DNA of 64,000 bases, from assembly GCF_031954365.1 (NCBI RefSeq), contig NZ_JAUSVZ010000021.1; one strand, 5' to 3'. Both the position numbers and the translations under genes were made by a program. This DNA comes from Brevibacillus aydinogluensis (lineage in GTDB: Bacteria; Bacillota; Bacilli; Brevibacillales; Brevibacillaceae). The notes below the pieces were generated by a model, which worked only from the letters and a program-made list of their open reading frames with translations, was not told the DNA's origin and did no database searches. Shown here piece after piece: positions 41,636 through 51,120 of this stretch; the first letter of the stretch is position 1, and every line of letters starts with the position of its first letter.

Positions 41636-43810
41636 GTGAACGTTCTCGTAACGGGAGGATATGGCTTCATCGGGTCCTCGGTGGTCGAACGTTTTCACAA
41701 AGAGGGTCATCGGGTGTACATTATCGACAACCTGTCTACGGGCAGGCGGGAACGCGTGACCGTCCCCCACAAAGCGTACATCTATAGCGTGGATGACCGG
41801 GCCTGCGAAGAAGTATTTCGCAGCGTGGGATTCGACGTCGTGGTTCACCTGGCGGCCCATACGAGCGTCATGGACTCACTGGAACGCCCCTGCCACGATG
41901 CGGAGGCGAACATCCTCGGGCTGCTCAACATGCTGAATTGCGTGCGGCTGCACGGCGTCAAAAAGTTTATTTTCGCTTCGTCCGCGGCCGTCTACGGCGA
42001 TACCGCCCAGCTTCCGATCCGTGAAGAGACAGCCTGCCATCCGCTGTCGCCCTACGGGATGAACAAGCGGCTGGGAGAGATGTACTGCGAGAAATGGCAG
42101 GAGTTGTACAAGCTCGATACCTTGTGCCTGCGCTTCTCCAACGTATACGGCCCCCGTCAGAGCAGCTCAGGGGAAGGGAGCGTCATTTCTGCCTTTCTGA
42201 ACCAGGCACGGGAAGGCAAACCGCTGTATGTCTTTGGCGACGGAACGCAGACGCGCGATTTCATCTACGTCGACGATGTGGCCGATGCCATTTACCGCGG
42301 CGCCACGAGCAATGTGACGGGCATCTACAACGTGTCGACGGGCGTGGAAACCAGTGTGAACGAGCTGATCGAGCTGGTCCGAACGCTGGTTCCGATAAAT
42401 GATGTCCAGTACCTCGACAGCAGGCCGGGCGAGATCACCCGCTCCTTGCTGGACAACAGCCGGCTGAAGCACGACCTGGACTGGGTGCCGCTCTATTCGC
42501 TGCAGGAGGGGATTGCCAAAACCTACGAATGGATGCTGCGGCAGGAGGCGGTTGCGGCCCGTGAAGAGGCAGCACCCGCAAGAGAGACGCCCAGATGGTG
42601 GCGGATCGTCCGGCCGTATGTGGAAAACGGGCTGGCCTTTGCCGCAGTCGTCCTGCTGTCCCGCGACCAGAGCGGTCTTTTATACGAATATGGCATTGAT
42701 TTTCGGCTGTTGTACATTCTGCTGATCGGGCTGCTCTACGGCTCGCGCCAGTCGTTTCTCTCCGCTGCGGCGGTGATCAGCCTGTATGTGGCCGACAACC
42801 TGGCCAACGGGCGCGCCTGGGGCTCGCTGTTGTTTGACCCGGAAACGCTGTTTGTCGCCGCAGTCTACCTGTTTTTCGGCCTGTCGGTCGGGTTTGTGCG
42901 GGACAAATACAAAAAAGAGCTGGCGTTTGCCAAAAACGAGCTGGCGGTGGAAGCGCAGCGGTATAAGCTGCTGATGGACGTGTACAAGGACACGCGCAGC
43001 GTCAAGGAGTCCCTGCAGCGACAGGTGCTGACCAACAGGGACAGCCTGGGCCGCATCCATGCGCTCGTGACCGAACTGGAGAGCCTGGAGCCGGAACAGG
43101 TGGTCAGCGCAGCGGTGAATGTGATGGAAGACCTGATGGAGTCCAGGAAAATCTCGATCTATGCCGTATCGGCGACCGGCTACTTGCGGCTGCTGTTGCA
43201 GTCCAACGACGACGAACTGCGCGCCCCCCGTTCGCTGCACCTGAGAGACGTGCCGGAACTCTCCGAGGTCGTTACGTCGCAGCGCTTGTGGGTGAACAAA
43301 AATCTGGTGCCGGAGCTGCCGATGCTGGCAGCGCCGGTGGTTCACCAGGGAGAGACGGTCGCGCTGGTCTGCGTGCACGAGCAGGGGTTTGAACAGTTTA
43401 CCCTGTACCACGAAAACCTGTTTCGGATTGCCGTAGACATGATTTCCCGCTCGCTCTCCCGTGCCTTTATCTACGTGGCCGCCACGCGCAGCGAACGCTT
43501 CGTGGAGGAGACCCCGATTTTGCAGGAGGGAGCCTTTTTGGAAGTGTTGCGCAGCAAACAGGCGGCCAAGAAACGGTACCAGGCCGCGTACACCTTGCTG
43601 CACGTGGAAACCTCCGAAAACGGCTTCAAGGAAACGGCTGCGCGTCTTGCCCACCTGCTGCGCGACACGGATTATATCGGGCTGTTGCGGGGACAGCTGG
43701 TGCTGCTCCTGTCCAACTCCGGGCCGGAAGAGGCCGGGGCGGCAATGGAGCGGCTGCAAAAATACGGCGTGGCAACGCGCCTGGTGAGCGAGGATACGGT
43801 CTATGCTTAA
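41636..43810 (+). CDS. Epimerase-PelD fusion: NAD-dependent sugar epimerase joined to a c-di-GMP receptor
   Basis: 724 residues from GTG 41636 after GGAGGTG. Residues 1-305 are a GalE-like short-chain epimerase: GGYGFIG nucleotide motif, catalytic Y140xxxK144, SSAAVYG. Four membrane helices follow (about 331-421), a coiled stretch, a GAF domain (about 475-615) and a degenerate GGDEF domain (about 620-724). The last has RDTD at 676-679, an RxxD inhibitory-site motif, while the active site reads RGQLV, so it should bind but not make c-di-GMP. This is the order of PelD. The epimerase probably supplies UDP-GalNAc or similar, as PelX does. First gene of the operon. Confidence 0.9.
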   Translation: MNVLVTGGYGFIGSSVVERFHKEGHRVYIIDNLSTGRRERVTVPHKAYIYSVDDRACEEVFRSVGFDVVVHLAAHTSVMDSLERPCHDAEANILGLLNMLNCVRLHGVKKFIFASSAAVYGDTAQLPIREETACHPLSPYGMNKRLGEMYCEKWQELYKLDTLCLRFSNVYGPRQSSSGEGSVISAFLNQAREGKPLYVFGDGTQTRDFIYVDDVADAIYRGATSNVTGIYNVSTGVETSVNELIELVRTLVPINDVQYLDSRPGEITRSLLDNSRLKHDLDWVPLYSLQEGIAKTYEWMLRQEAVAAREEAAPARETPRWWRIVRPYVENGLAFAAVVLLSRDQSGLLYEYGIDFRLLYILLIGLLYGSRQSFLSAAAVISLYVADNLANGRAWGSLLFDPETLFVAAVYLFFGLSVGFVRDKYKKELAFAKNELAVEAQRYKLLMDVYKDTRSVKESLQRQVLTNRDSLGRIHALVTELESLEPEQVVSAAVNVMEDLMESRKISIYAVSATGYLRLLLQSNDDELRAPRSLHLRDVPELSEVVTSQRLWVNKNLVPELPMLAAPVVHQGETVALVCVHEQGFEQFTLYHENLFRIAVDMISRSLSRAFIYVAATRSERFVEETPILQEGAFLEVLRSKQAAKKRYQAAYTLLHVETSENGFKETAARLAHLLRDTDYIGLLRGQLVLLLSNSGPEEAGAAMERLQKYGVATRLVSEDTVYA

Positions 43811-44693
43811 CGGAGCAATTGCGGCTTATTACGTGCTGACGGCGGTGTATCTGGTGATCCTGTTTCGCCGCCGGGAACCGATGCGCGGCGGCAGGGCAGC
43901 GCTGGCCTGCCTGCTCCCGTTTGCCGGGTTGCCGCTGGTGTTGGTCGCCAGCAGGGCGGGGGCCAAGAGTGCGTCCGCCAATCCGGACCGATTCGCCGAC
44001 GTGGTGGGACTGAAGGCGGATTCGGGAGGCGTCCTGGTCAAAGTGGATCTGGAGAAGGAGACGTCGATTGTGCCGATTGAAGAGGCACTGGTGCTCAATG
44101 ATCACACCACCCGCCGCCGGATCGTGATGGACGCTCTCAAGGAGGAAACGCTGGACCTCGTCAGCTACCTCGCCAAGGCCGCCCGTAACGATGACAGTGA
44201 AACCGCCCACTACGCCGTCACCGCCATTGTGGAAATGAAACGGGGGATGATGGCCGAACTGCAGCGGTGGTCGGTCGAACGGGAGCGTTCCCCTGATGAT
44301 CCGACCGTGTTGGCCGGGTATGCCAACGCGTTGAAGCGGTATATCGGCAGCGGGCTGATGGATGCCGAGATGGAGCGCACCTACCGCCTGCAGCAGGCGG
44401 ATGTACTGGAGCGTTTGATCCGACGTGAGGACTGCGGGGAAGAGGCGTTTGCCGACAAGGTGGAATGCGAACTTCTCCTGCGCCGCTACGACAGGGCAGA
44501 AGCAGCCTGCGAGCGGTTTCTCCAGGCTTATCCGCAATCGGAGATGGCTTATTACACGGCGCTGAAACTGTATTACTCGCTGCGGGCCGTCATGAAGTTT
44601 CACGAGACGCTGAACAGGCTGAAAGAATCGTCCATCACCGTGTCGTATCCGACTTTGCAGATTATCCGGTACTGGAGCAGGGATTTCGTATGA
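43803..44693 (+). CDS. pelE: PelE-like protein
   Basis: 296 residues. Two N-terminal membrane helices (about 5-22 and 32-49) are followed by a soluble helical region with TPR-like repeats (ADKVECELLLRRYDRAEAACERFLQAYPQSEMAYYTALKLY). This is the layout of PelE, the partner of PelD in the inner-membrane Pel synthase complex. Sequence similarity is low in the family, so the call rests on topology and position between PelD and the PelA-type gene. ATG 43803 overlaps the upstream stop by 8 bases. Confidence 0.8.
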   Translation: MLNGAIAAYYVLTAVYLVILFRRREPMRGGRAALACLLPFAGLPLVLVASRAGAKSASANPDRFADVVGLKADSGGVLVKVDLEKETSIVPIEEALVLNDHTTRRRIVMDALKEETLDLVSYLAKAARNDDSETAHYAVTAIVEMKRGMMAELQRWSVERERSPDDPTVLAGYANALKRYIGSGLMDAEMERTYRLQQADVLERLIRREDCGEEAFADKVECELLLRRYDRAEAACERFLQAYPQSEMAYYTALKLYYSLRAVMKFHETLNRLKESSITVSYPTLQIIRYWSRDFV

Positions 44694-46525
44694 TAATCAG
44701 GACAAAATCGCTCAGACGCATGATTGTGCTGCTCGTCTTCGTACTCCTGCTGACGCTGTTGATGCAGATGTCCCGTTCAACGCTGGTGATGCGCTGGAAT
44801 GGGTTCAACGACGGACTTAGTGCCAAGGCCGCGGCCCGCAACGCGCTGACGCCTGCGGAGCTGGCCCGCATCGATCAGGAACGGCTGGTCATCCTGGCAG
44901 ACCCGAATGACGCGATGAGCCAAAAGGTGGCGTATCAGGCGGAACAACTCCTGATCGGGATGAAAAAGCAGTTTGAGCGGTTGCCTGTGGGAAGCGCCGT
45001 GCCTGTTCCAGCGCCCGATGGCGTGATTGTGACCGTGTCCGATTTGACGCGGCTTGCCGGATCGGAATGGCTGAACGGCTACGTGGCGCGGGGCGGCCGC
45101 GTATTGCTGGCGATCGAGCCGGACAACAACGAGGCGTTTTCCGCCATGTACCGCCGGCTGGATATCGTTGAGATCGGCACGTACGTGGATACCAGCGAGA
45201 TTCACCTCCACACCAACGTGCTGCTCGGGTTTGCCGACAGCGTGTTTCGCGATCCCGGCCTGCAGAATCACGTGCTGCGCGTCAAGCTGGGACAGCGCAG
45301 CCGCGTTCACGTCTCGGCGGGGGAACATGTGCCGCTGTTGTGGGAGGCGCCGTATGAAAAGGGAGCCTACATTGTGTTCAACAGCGTGCTGCTGCAGGAG
45401 AAGATCAACCGCGGACTGTTTGCGGGCGCCATCGGCGTGCTGCTGCCCGACCTGATCTATCCGGTGCTCAACGCCAAACTGATGTTTCTCGACGACTTTC
45501 CCGCCCCGTTCCCCCAGGGAACCCATCCCATCATCGACCGGGACTACCGGATGGATTTGCCGCAATTTTTCAAGAAAGTGTGGTGGCCGGACATGATCCG
45601 GCTGGCGCGCAGGCACGATCTGAAGTACACAGGGGCGCTCATCGTCACTTACAGCGACCGGGTTACCCCGCCGTTTGACTGGGAGAACGAAGCGGACGTC
45701 TCCAGCCTGGTGATGTACGGGCGCGAACTGCTGAAGGAAGGGGGAGAAATCGGCATCCACGGCTACAACCATCAGTCGCTGACCACCATTCCGCGGTTGT
45801 CGCGGGCGTTTGGCTACAACGTGTGGTCGAGCCAGCAGGAGATGAAGGACTCGCTTCGCTCCTTGCGGCAGTACGTCGAGTCTGTCTTTCCCCACTACCC
45901 GCTGCGTACCTACGTGCCGCCGTCCAACGCACTGGATGGTGCGGGGCGGCAGGTGCTGAAACAGGCGTTGCCCGACCTTGACAACATCTCGTCCCTCTAC
46001 ATCGAAGACCACCAGGATATCTCCTATGTGCAGGAATACAAACTGGCTCCCGACGGCTTGGTGGAGCTGCCGCGCGTGACGTCCGGGCACTTGATCGATG
46101 AGTACGACCGCTGGGCGATGGCCAACGCAGTCACCGCTCATGGCATCTTTTCCCACTTTGTTCACCCGGACGACGTGATTGATGAGGAACGGGGCGGCAA
46201 AGAAAGCTGGCGCGATCTGTACACGCGCCTGGATGAGTTCCTGGAACTGGTGCAGGACAAATACGGTTGGCTGCGGCCCATGACCTCGGCAGAGGCGAGC
46301 GCTGAGGCAAGGCGTACGCTAGTGAGCCAGCCTGTGTTTGAACGGCGTCCAGATGGCCTAACCGGCTACATCAACGGCTTTTCCGGCCCGCAGTACTTTC
46401 TGCTGCGGACCGACCGAAACATCGTGCGCACGAAGCAGTGCGAAGTGCGGCGCATCGATCAGGGCGCATTTCTGGTGCGCGCCGATCAAGAAATCTTTTC
46501 AATTGATTGGACGGATAAACCATGA
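44690..46525 (+). CDS. PelA-type polysaccharide deacetylase (DUF2194)
   Basis: 611 residues. One N-terminal membrane anchor (about 11-26), then an extracellular region. It contains a DUF2194-like N-terminal part and a deacetylase domain with a metal-binding FLDDFP (D269/D270), IHGYNH (H357, H361) and RTYVPPSNAL. Gram-positive Pel loci carry a PelA deacetylase alone (PelADA) without the hydrolase domain, as here. It should partly de-N-acetylate the Pel polymer outside the membrane. ATG 44690 overlaps the PelE stop as ATGA, and its stop overlaps pelF likewise. Confidence 0.88.
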   Translation: MIIRTKSLRRMIVLLVFVLLLTLLMQMSRSTLVMRWNGFNDGLSAKAAARNALTPAELARIDQERLVILADPNDAMSQKVAYQAEQLLIGMKKQFERLPVGSAVPVPAPDGVIVTVSDLTRLAGSEWLNGYVARGGRVLLAIEPDNNEAFSAMYRRLDIVEIGTYVDTSEIHLHTNVLLGFADSVFRDPGLQNHVLRVKLGQRSRVHVSAGEHVPLLWEAPYEKGAYIVFNSVLLQEKINRGLFAGAIGVLLPDLIYPVLNAKLMFLDDFPAPFPQGTHPIIDRDYRMDLPQFFKKVWWPDMIRLARRHDLKYTGALIVTYSDRVTPPFDWENEADVSSLVMYGRELLKEGGEIGIHGYNHQSLTTIPRLSRAFGYNVWSSQQEMKDSLRSLRQYVESVFPHYPLRTYVPPSNALDGAGRQVLKQALPDLDNISSLYIEDHQDISYVQEYKLAPDGLVELPRVTSGHLIDEYDRWAMANAVTAHGIFSHFVHPDDVIDEERGGKESWRDLYTRLDEFLELVQDKYGWLRPMTSAEASAEARRTLVSQPVFERRPDGLTGYINGFSGPQYFLLRTDRNIVRTKQCEVRRIDQGAFLVRADQEIFSIDWTDKP

Positions 46526-47973
46526 AAATTTGTATTGTTGCGGAAGGTTCCTATCCGTATGTGACCGGCGGGGTGTCCAGTTGGATTCATGACCTGATCA
46601 ACTCCATGCCCCAGCACGAGTTTGTCATATTTGCCATCGGAGCGGAGGAGCGAAACAGGGGGAGATTCTCCTACCGGCCGCCCGACAATGTATGCGAGGT
46701 TCGTGAAGTGTTTCTCGACACCTTTTTGCAGGAAGAAGGCCGCTGGGGCCGCCGGATTGAACTGAGCGGCAAAGAACGGGACGCCTTGCAGGGGCTGATT
46801 GTCGGCGAGCGGGATACCGACTGGGAGACACTGTTTCAGCTGCTGTGCGGCGGGCGCTGGGATGCGTCCACGGAATTTTTGATGAGCCAGGATTACTTTG
46901 ATCTGTTGAGCGATGTGGCACGACAGCGGTACGAGCAGCTTCCGTTTCGGGAGTTGTTCTGGACGGTCCGTTCCATGCTGCTGCCGCTGATGCAGCTGCT
47001 TCGCCACCCGCTTCCCGAGGCGGACCTGTACCACGCCGTCTCGACCGGGTACGCCGGTGTCATCGCCAGTCTGGGCAAGCACCGCTACGGCCGTCCGATG
47101 CTTTTGACCGAGCACGGCATCTATTCCCGCGAGCGGGAGGAGGAGATCATCAAGGCGGACTGGGTCAAAGGGTATTTCAAAGACTTGTGGATTCGCTATT
47201 TTTACGGTCTGGCCCGCTGCGCCTACCAGTATGCCGACCAGGTGGTGACGCTGTTCAACCGAAACCGGGAGATCGAGATCGAGCTGGGCTGCCCTGAGTC
47301 AAAAATCGCGATTATCCCCAACGGCATCAAGGCGGACGAATACGTCGACCTGCCGCGAAAAACGGCGGACGACCCGGCCGTTCACATCGGTGCCATCGTG
47401 CGAGTGGTGCCGATCAAGGACATCCGGACGATGATCCAGAGCTTCGCTGTGGTCAAGCGGGAAGTGCCGCAAGCCAGGTTTAGCATCATGGGGCCGTACG
47501 ACGAGGACCCGGACTACTACCGCGAATGCGTGGAACTGGCGGAAATGCTGGGCGTGCGGGATCTCACATTCACGGGCAGCGTCGACGTCAAGACTCGCAT
47601 CGGCAAGCTGGACGTGGTCGTGCTTACCAGCATCAGCGAAGGGCAGCCGCTGGCCGTTCTGGAAGCGATGGCGGCGGCCAAACCGGTCGTGGCGACCGAC
47701 GTCGGAAGCTGTCGGGAACTGCTCTACGGCAGCGAGGCGGGCGGGGTGGAAGGCCGCGCCGGGCTGGTCGTGCCGGTGCTGGACGACAAAGAGATTGCCC
47801 GCGCCATCATCACCTTGTGCAATAGCGAATCGCTGCGCCGGGAAATGGGAGAAAACGGACGGCGCCGCGTCCTGTCGGCGTATACCCACGAGCAGTTCAT
47901 TTCCCGTTACGAATCGCTGTACGCCTCGCTCGGAAAGGAGGAGAAGACATGGCAGGTATCGGCTTCCAGCTAA
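46522..47973 (+). CDS. pelF: PelF glycosyltransferase
   Basis: 483 residues. A cytoplasmic GT4 polymerase of the Pel complex. The N-terminal MKICIVAEGSYPYVTGGVSSWIHDLI is the PelF signature. The middle has LLTEHGIYSREREEEIIKADW. The C-terminal donor domain has IPNGIKADEY, VPIKDIRTMIQSF and E-x7-E in SEGQPLAVLEAMAAAKPVVATDVG. No membrane segment. Part of an overlapping gene run, it should use UDP-GalNAc or UDP-GlcNAc. Confidence 0.95.
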   Translation: MKICIVAEGSYPYVTGGVSSWIHDLINSMPQHEFVIFAIGAEERNRGRFSYRPPDNVCEVREVFLDTFLQEEGRWGRRIELSGKERDALQGLIVGERDTDWETLFQLLCGGRWDASTEFLMSQDYFDLLSDVARQRYEQLPFRELFWTVRSMLLPLMQLLRHPLPEADLYHAVSTGYAGVIASLGKHRYGRPMLLTEHGIYSREREEEIIKADWVKGYFKDLWIRYFYGLARCAYQYADQVVTLFNRNREIEIELGCPESKIAIIPNGIKADEYVDLPRKTADDPAVHIGAIVRVVPIKDIRTMIQSFAVVKREVPQARFSIMGPYDEDPDYYRECVELAEMLGVRDLTFTGSVDVKTRIGKLDVVVLTSISEGQPLAVLEAMAAAKPVVATDVGSCRELLYGSEAGGVEGRAGLVVPVLDDKEIARAIITLCNSESLRREMGENGRRRVLSAYTHEQFISRYESLYASLGKEEKTWQVSASS

Positions 47974-49364
47974 AGCGGCTGTTTGACCGTGAAGGCCTGT
48001 TTGGCCGCGTGCAGGCCATCTCGTACGCTTCGCTGGTGACGGTGGGGCCGATTCTGAGCTGTATGGCGGCGGTCGCGGCCGTCCATTGGCTGCTCGTCAC
48101 AGAAATGGCGCCGTATCGGGCCCGGCTGCTGTTTCAGGCGGGAACAGCGTACGTCTTTGCCTTTTCGTTTATCGTCGCGGCTCCGTTCTCCATGCTGTTT
48201 ACCCGGCTTGCGTCCGACCAGCTCTACGATAAACGCTACGACGAACTGCTGCCGACGTTTTATAGAAGCCTGCAGCTGGCGCTGGGCAGCGCTGCGGTGC
48301 CCGCTGCGGCTTTTCTCCTGCTGGCGCCGCTGGAGCTGGCGGAGAAGCTGGTGTTGGTTGTGATGTACATGGAGCTGATTGTCATCTGGATGGGCGTGGT
48401 GTACGTGTCGGCGATGAAAGCGTACCGCCGGATTGCCGGGGCATTTTTCGCAGGCATGCTGCTGGCGATGATTGCGGTCTGGCTGTACGTTCGTCTGGAA
48501 GGGGAGCATCTGGCAGCGTGGGGGCTGTTTGCCGGATTGGCCGGCGGATTTTTTGTCACGGCATCGGTACTGCTGTGGGAGATTGAGCGTTTCTTTCGCA
48601 CACCCAAGCCGCTGTATCCGAATGGATTGGTCTCGTATCTGCGCCAGTATCCCTCCCTGTTGGCGATCGGCCTGTTCACCGCCTTCTCGATGTATGCGCA
48701 TCAGTTTGCCCAGTGGGTGTTTCACGGCGAGTGGCTGGAGGGGACGTTTCTGCTTGCTCCGGAATACGATGTGGCCGTCTACTACGCCGTCCTCTCCGTG
48801 CTGCCGACGCTGGTCTGGTTCGTGGTGTCGGTGGAGACGGCATTTTACCCGAAGTATCGCCAGTATTACGACGCGATTCTTGGACAGGGAAGCATTATCG
48901 AGATCGACCGCGCCCGCCGCGAGATGGAACAGGTGCTGATCGGCGAGATGGCCAAGCTGATGGGGATTCAACTCGTCTTTTCGCTGGTGGCTGTAGCCTG
49001 CGGCATCCTGTATCTGCCCTACATCGGTTTTACCGCCCAACAGGTGGATACCTTCAACATTTTGGTTATGTCCTTTTACACGTACATCATGACCAGTGTT
49101 TCGCTGTTGCTGTTGCTCTACTTTGATGATCGAAAGGGAGCGCTGGCGCTCTCGGCGATCTTTTTGGCGGCCAACATAGCAGCTGCCTGGGCCCTGCGCG
49201 ACATCGAATACCAGGGGCTGTCCCTGTTTGCCGCCTCGTTTCCCGTCCTCATCGCCACTCTGAGCAGGCTGATATACCGGCTGCGCCGGCTGCACTACGC
49301 GACGTTCAGCGCACAGCCGCTGGCATCGCGGGAGCAAGACCGGATGCGCGGCAGGGCAGGGTGA
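47949..49364 (+). CDS. pelG: PelG membrane transporter
   Basis: 471 residues, about twelve membrane helices of the MOP/flippase type. The start MAGIGFQLKRLFDREGLFGRVQAISYASLVTVGPIL is a clear PelG N-terminus. It moves the nascent Pel chain across the membrane with PelDEF. ATG 47949 follows AAAGGAGGAGAAG and overlaps pelF by 25 bases. C-terminal tail is basic. Confidence 0.95.
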   Translation: MAGIGFQLKRLFDREGLFGRVQAISYASLVTVGPILSCMAAVAAVHWLLVTEMAPYRARLLFQAGTAYVFAFSFIVAAPFSMLFTRLASDQLYDKRYDELLPTFYRSLQLALGSAAVPAAAFLLLAPLELAEKLVLVVMYMELIVIWMGVVYVSAMKAYRRIAGAFFAGMLLAMIAVWLYVRLEGEHLAAWGLFAGLAGGFFVTASVLLWEIERFFRTPKPLYPNGLVSYLRQYPSLLAIGLFTAFSMYAHQFAQWVFHGEWLEGTFLLAPEYDVAVYYAVLSVLPTLVWFVVSVETAFYPKYRQYYDAILGQGSIIEIDRARREMEQVLIGEMAKLMGIQLVFSLVAVACGILYLPYIGFTAQQVDTFNILVMSFYTYIMTSVSLLLLLYFDDRKGALALSAIFLAANIAAAWALRDIEYQGLSLFAASFPVLIATLSRLIYRLRRLHYATFSAQPLASREQDRMRGRAG

Positions 49365-49386
49365 CAATGGAGGAGGAAAAAATGGA

Positions 49387-51102
49387 ATGAAACAGATATG
49401 GAGAAGCGGGTGGCTGGCTGTCTTGCTGGCGATAAGCGTCGCAGCTGGCGGTTGTGCGCCGGACGCAGATGTCAGCCAGCCGCAGGTGGAGGGGCCGGTC
49501 GTGCCGCCTGCCGTGGAGTACGCGCCCAAATTGCAGGAAAATCGGCTGGTCTACGATAAGGATCAGCCGGGAAGCGTCGTACACCTGTACATTACCGTGA
49601 CGGATGACAACCTCAGCGCCGAGCGGCCGATGACCTGGGCGGAGTTGAACCGCATCGCCAACGAGAACGACAACACGGTCGAGCGAAAACTGAACGTCAT
49701 CGTGCAGGAAGGGACGGATCAGGGACCACAAAAGGGGATGTTTGGTTACGGAACGAACGAGCCCAACGCTTCCATCACCCTTCGGGGCAAGTCGTCGATC
49801 AAGGCGATGCAGAAGTCGTACAAGATCAGGCTCTTTGACAATGCCGGCTACTGGCGGGATCAGCGGACCATCAACCTGAACAAGCACGTGTACGATTTTT
49901 CCCGGCTGCGCAACAAACTGAGCTTTGACTACTTCAAGCAGCTGCCGGACATCACCAGCCTGCGCACCCAGTTCGTTCACCTGCATGTCAGGGATCTCAC
50001 CAGCGGGCGGGCGCAGGCGCCGTTTGAGGATTACGGCCTGTACACCCAGATTGAACAGCCCAACAAGTCGTTTCTCCGGACGCACGGGCTGGACCCCTAC
50101 GGCCATCTGTACAAGGCTACCAACTTTGAGTTTTTCCGCTATCCCGACAAGTTGAAAATGGCGGACGATCCCACGTACGACAAACAGGCTTTCGAGTCCG
50201 TCCTGGAAATCAACGGTTCCAATGACCATGCCAAACTGCTGCGCATGCTGGATGATGTGAATGACATGACCAAGGATTTCGACGAAGTCTTTGACCGCCA
50301 TTTCGACCGCGACAACTTCCTGACCTGGATGGCGGCCAACATCCTGATGGACAATGTTGACACGATGACACAAAACTTTTTCCTCTATTCTCCGCTGAAC
50401 GCGGAAAAATGGTATTTCCTCCCATGGGATTACGACGCGGCGTTTGATTTTTACGGCAGCCCGGCCGGTAATCCCAATGAGCGCGCATTGTGGGAGCGGG
50501 GGATTCATAACTATTGGGGCAGCGTGCTGGCCAACCGGTTTTTTAAAAATCCGCAAAACGTCGAGCAGCTTGTGGCCAAAGTGCGCCAACTTCGCACCAT
50601 CATCAATCCGGAAAACTCGCGGCGCATGATCGAGACGTACAAACCGGTCGTGTCCGCTTTCGTCAGACGGGAACCGGACATCCGCTACCTGCCGGGGCGG
50701 GTGGAGTTGTACGAGCAGGAGCTGGAGCGGATCATCCAAATGCCCGTGAAGAATGAGCAGGCATTCATCGCCAGCTTGCAGGCACCGATGCCGTATTATC
50801 TGGCAGATGTGGAGCAGGCGAACGGAACGCTGACGTTTCGCTGGGGGATGTCGTACGACCTGCAGGGCGATGAGCTGACCTACCGCTTCCAGTTGGCGAA
50901 AGAGCCGTCGTTTGCCCGCCCGTTGGTGGATCGCGATGGTTTGAAGGGAACCTCGCTCGTGCTGAACGGCATCGGCAAGGGCCGTTACTTTTGGCGAGTC
51001 ACGGTGAAGGACGCGAAGGGGCACGTGATGACGGCCTTTGACAAGTTCTTTGACGAGAACGGCAACGTCTATAACGGCGTCCGCGACTTTTACGTGAAAT
51101 GA
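49387..51102 (+). CDS. CotH-family lipoprotein (spore coat kinase-like)
   Basis: 571 residues. Lipoprotein signal with lipobox AAGGC (residues about 20-24). The CotH domain follows: YITVTDDN, RGKSSIKAMQKSYKIRL, WRDQRTINLNKHVYDFSRLRNKLSFDYFK, LYTQIEQPNKSFL and the active-site-like WYFLPWDYDAAFDFYG. A C-terminal beta-sandwich-like region (YYLADVEQANGTLTFRWGMSYDLQGDELTYRFQLAK) may bind carbohydrate. CotH proteins are atypical kinases that phosphorylate spore coat proteins; here it is exported and tied to an exopolysaccharide operon. ATG 49387 follows GGAGGAGG, 22 bases after pelG. Confidence 0.92.
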   Translation: MKQIWRSGWLAVLLAISVAAGGCAPDADVSQPQVEGPVVPPAVEYAPKLQENRLVYDKDQPGSVVHLYITVTDDNLSAERPMTWAELNRIANENDNTVERKLNVIVQEGTDQGPQKGMFGYGTNEPNASITLRGKSSIKAMQKSYKIRLFDNAGYWRDQRTINLNKHVYDFSRLRNKLSFDYFKQLPDITSLRTQFVHLHVRDLTSGRAQAPFEDYGLYTQIEQPNKSFLRTHGLDPYGHLYKATNFEFFRYPDKLKMADDPTYDKQAFESVLEINGSNDHAKLLRMLDDVNDMTKDFDEVFDRHFDRDNFLTWMAANILMDNVDTMTQNFFLYSPLNAEKWYFLPWDYDAAFDFYGSPAGNPNERALWERGIHNYWGSVLANRFFKNPQNVEQLVAKVRQLRTIINPENSRRMIETYKPVVSAFVRREPDIRYLPGRVELYEQELERIIQMPVKNEQAFIASLQAPMPYYLADVEQANGTLTFRWGMSYDLQGDELTYRFQLAKEPSFARPLVDRDGLKGTSLVLNGIGKGRYFWRVTVKDAKGHVMTAFDKFFDENGNVYNGVRDFYVK

Positions 51103-51120
51103 CGGGAGGGGAGCCTGTGC

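Noticed and set aside
47970..49529. A 519-codon minus-strand frame opposite pelG
   Set aside because: Q/R/H-rich antisense of a hydrophobic membrane protein.
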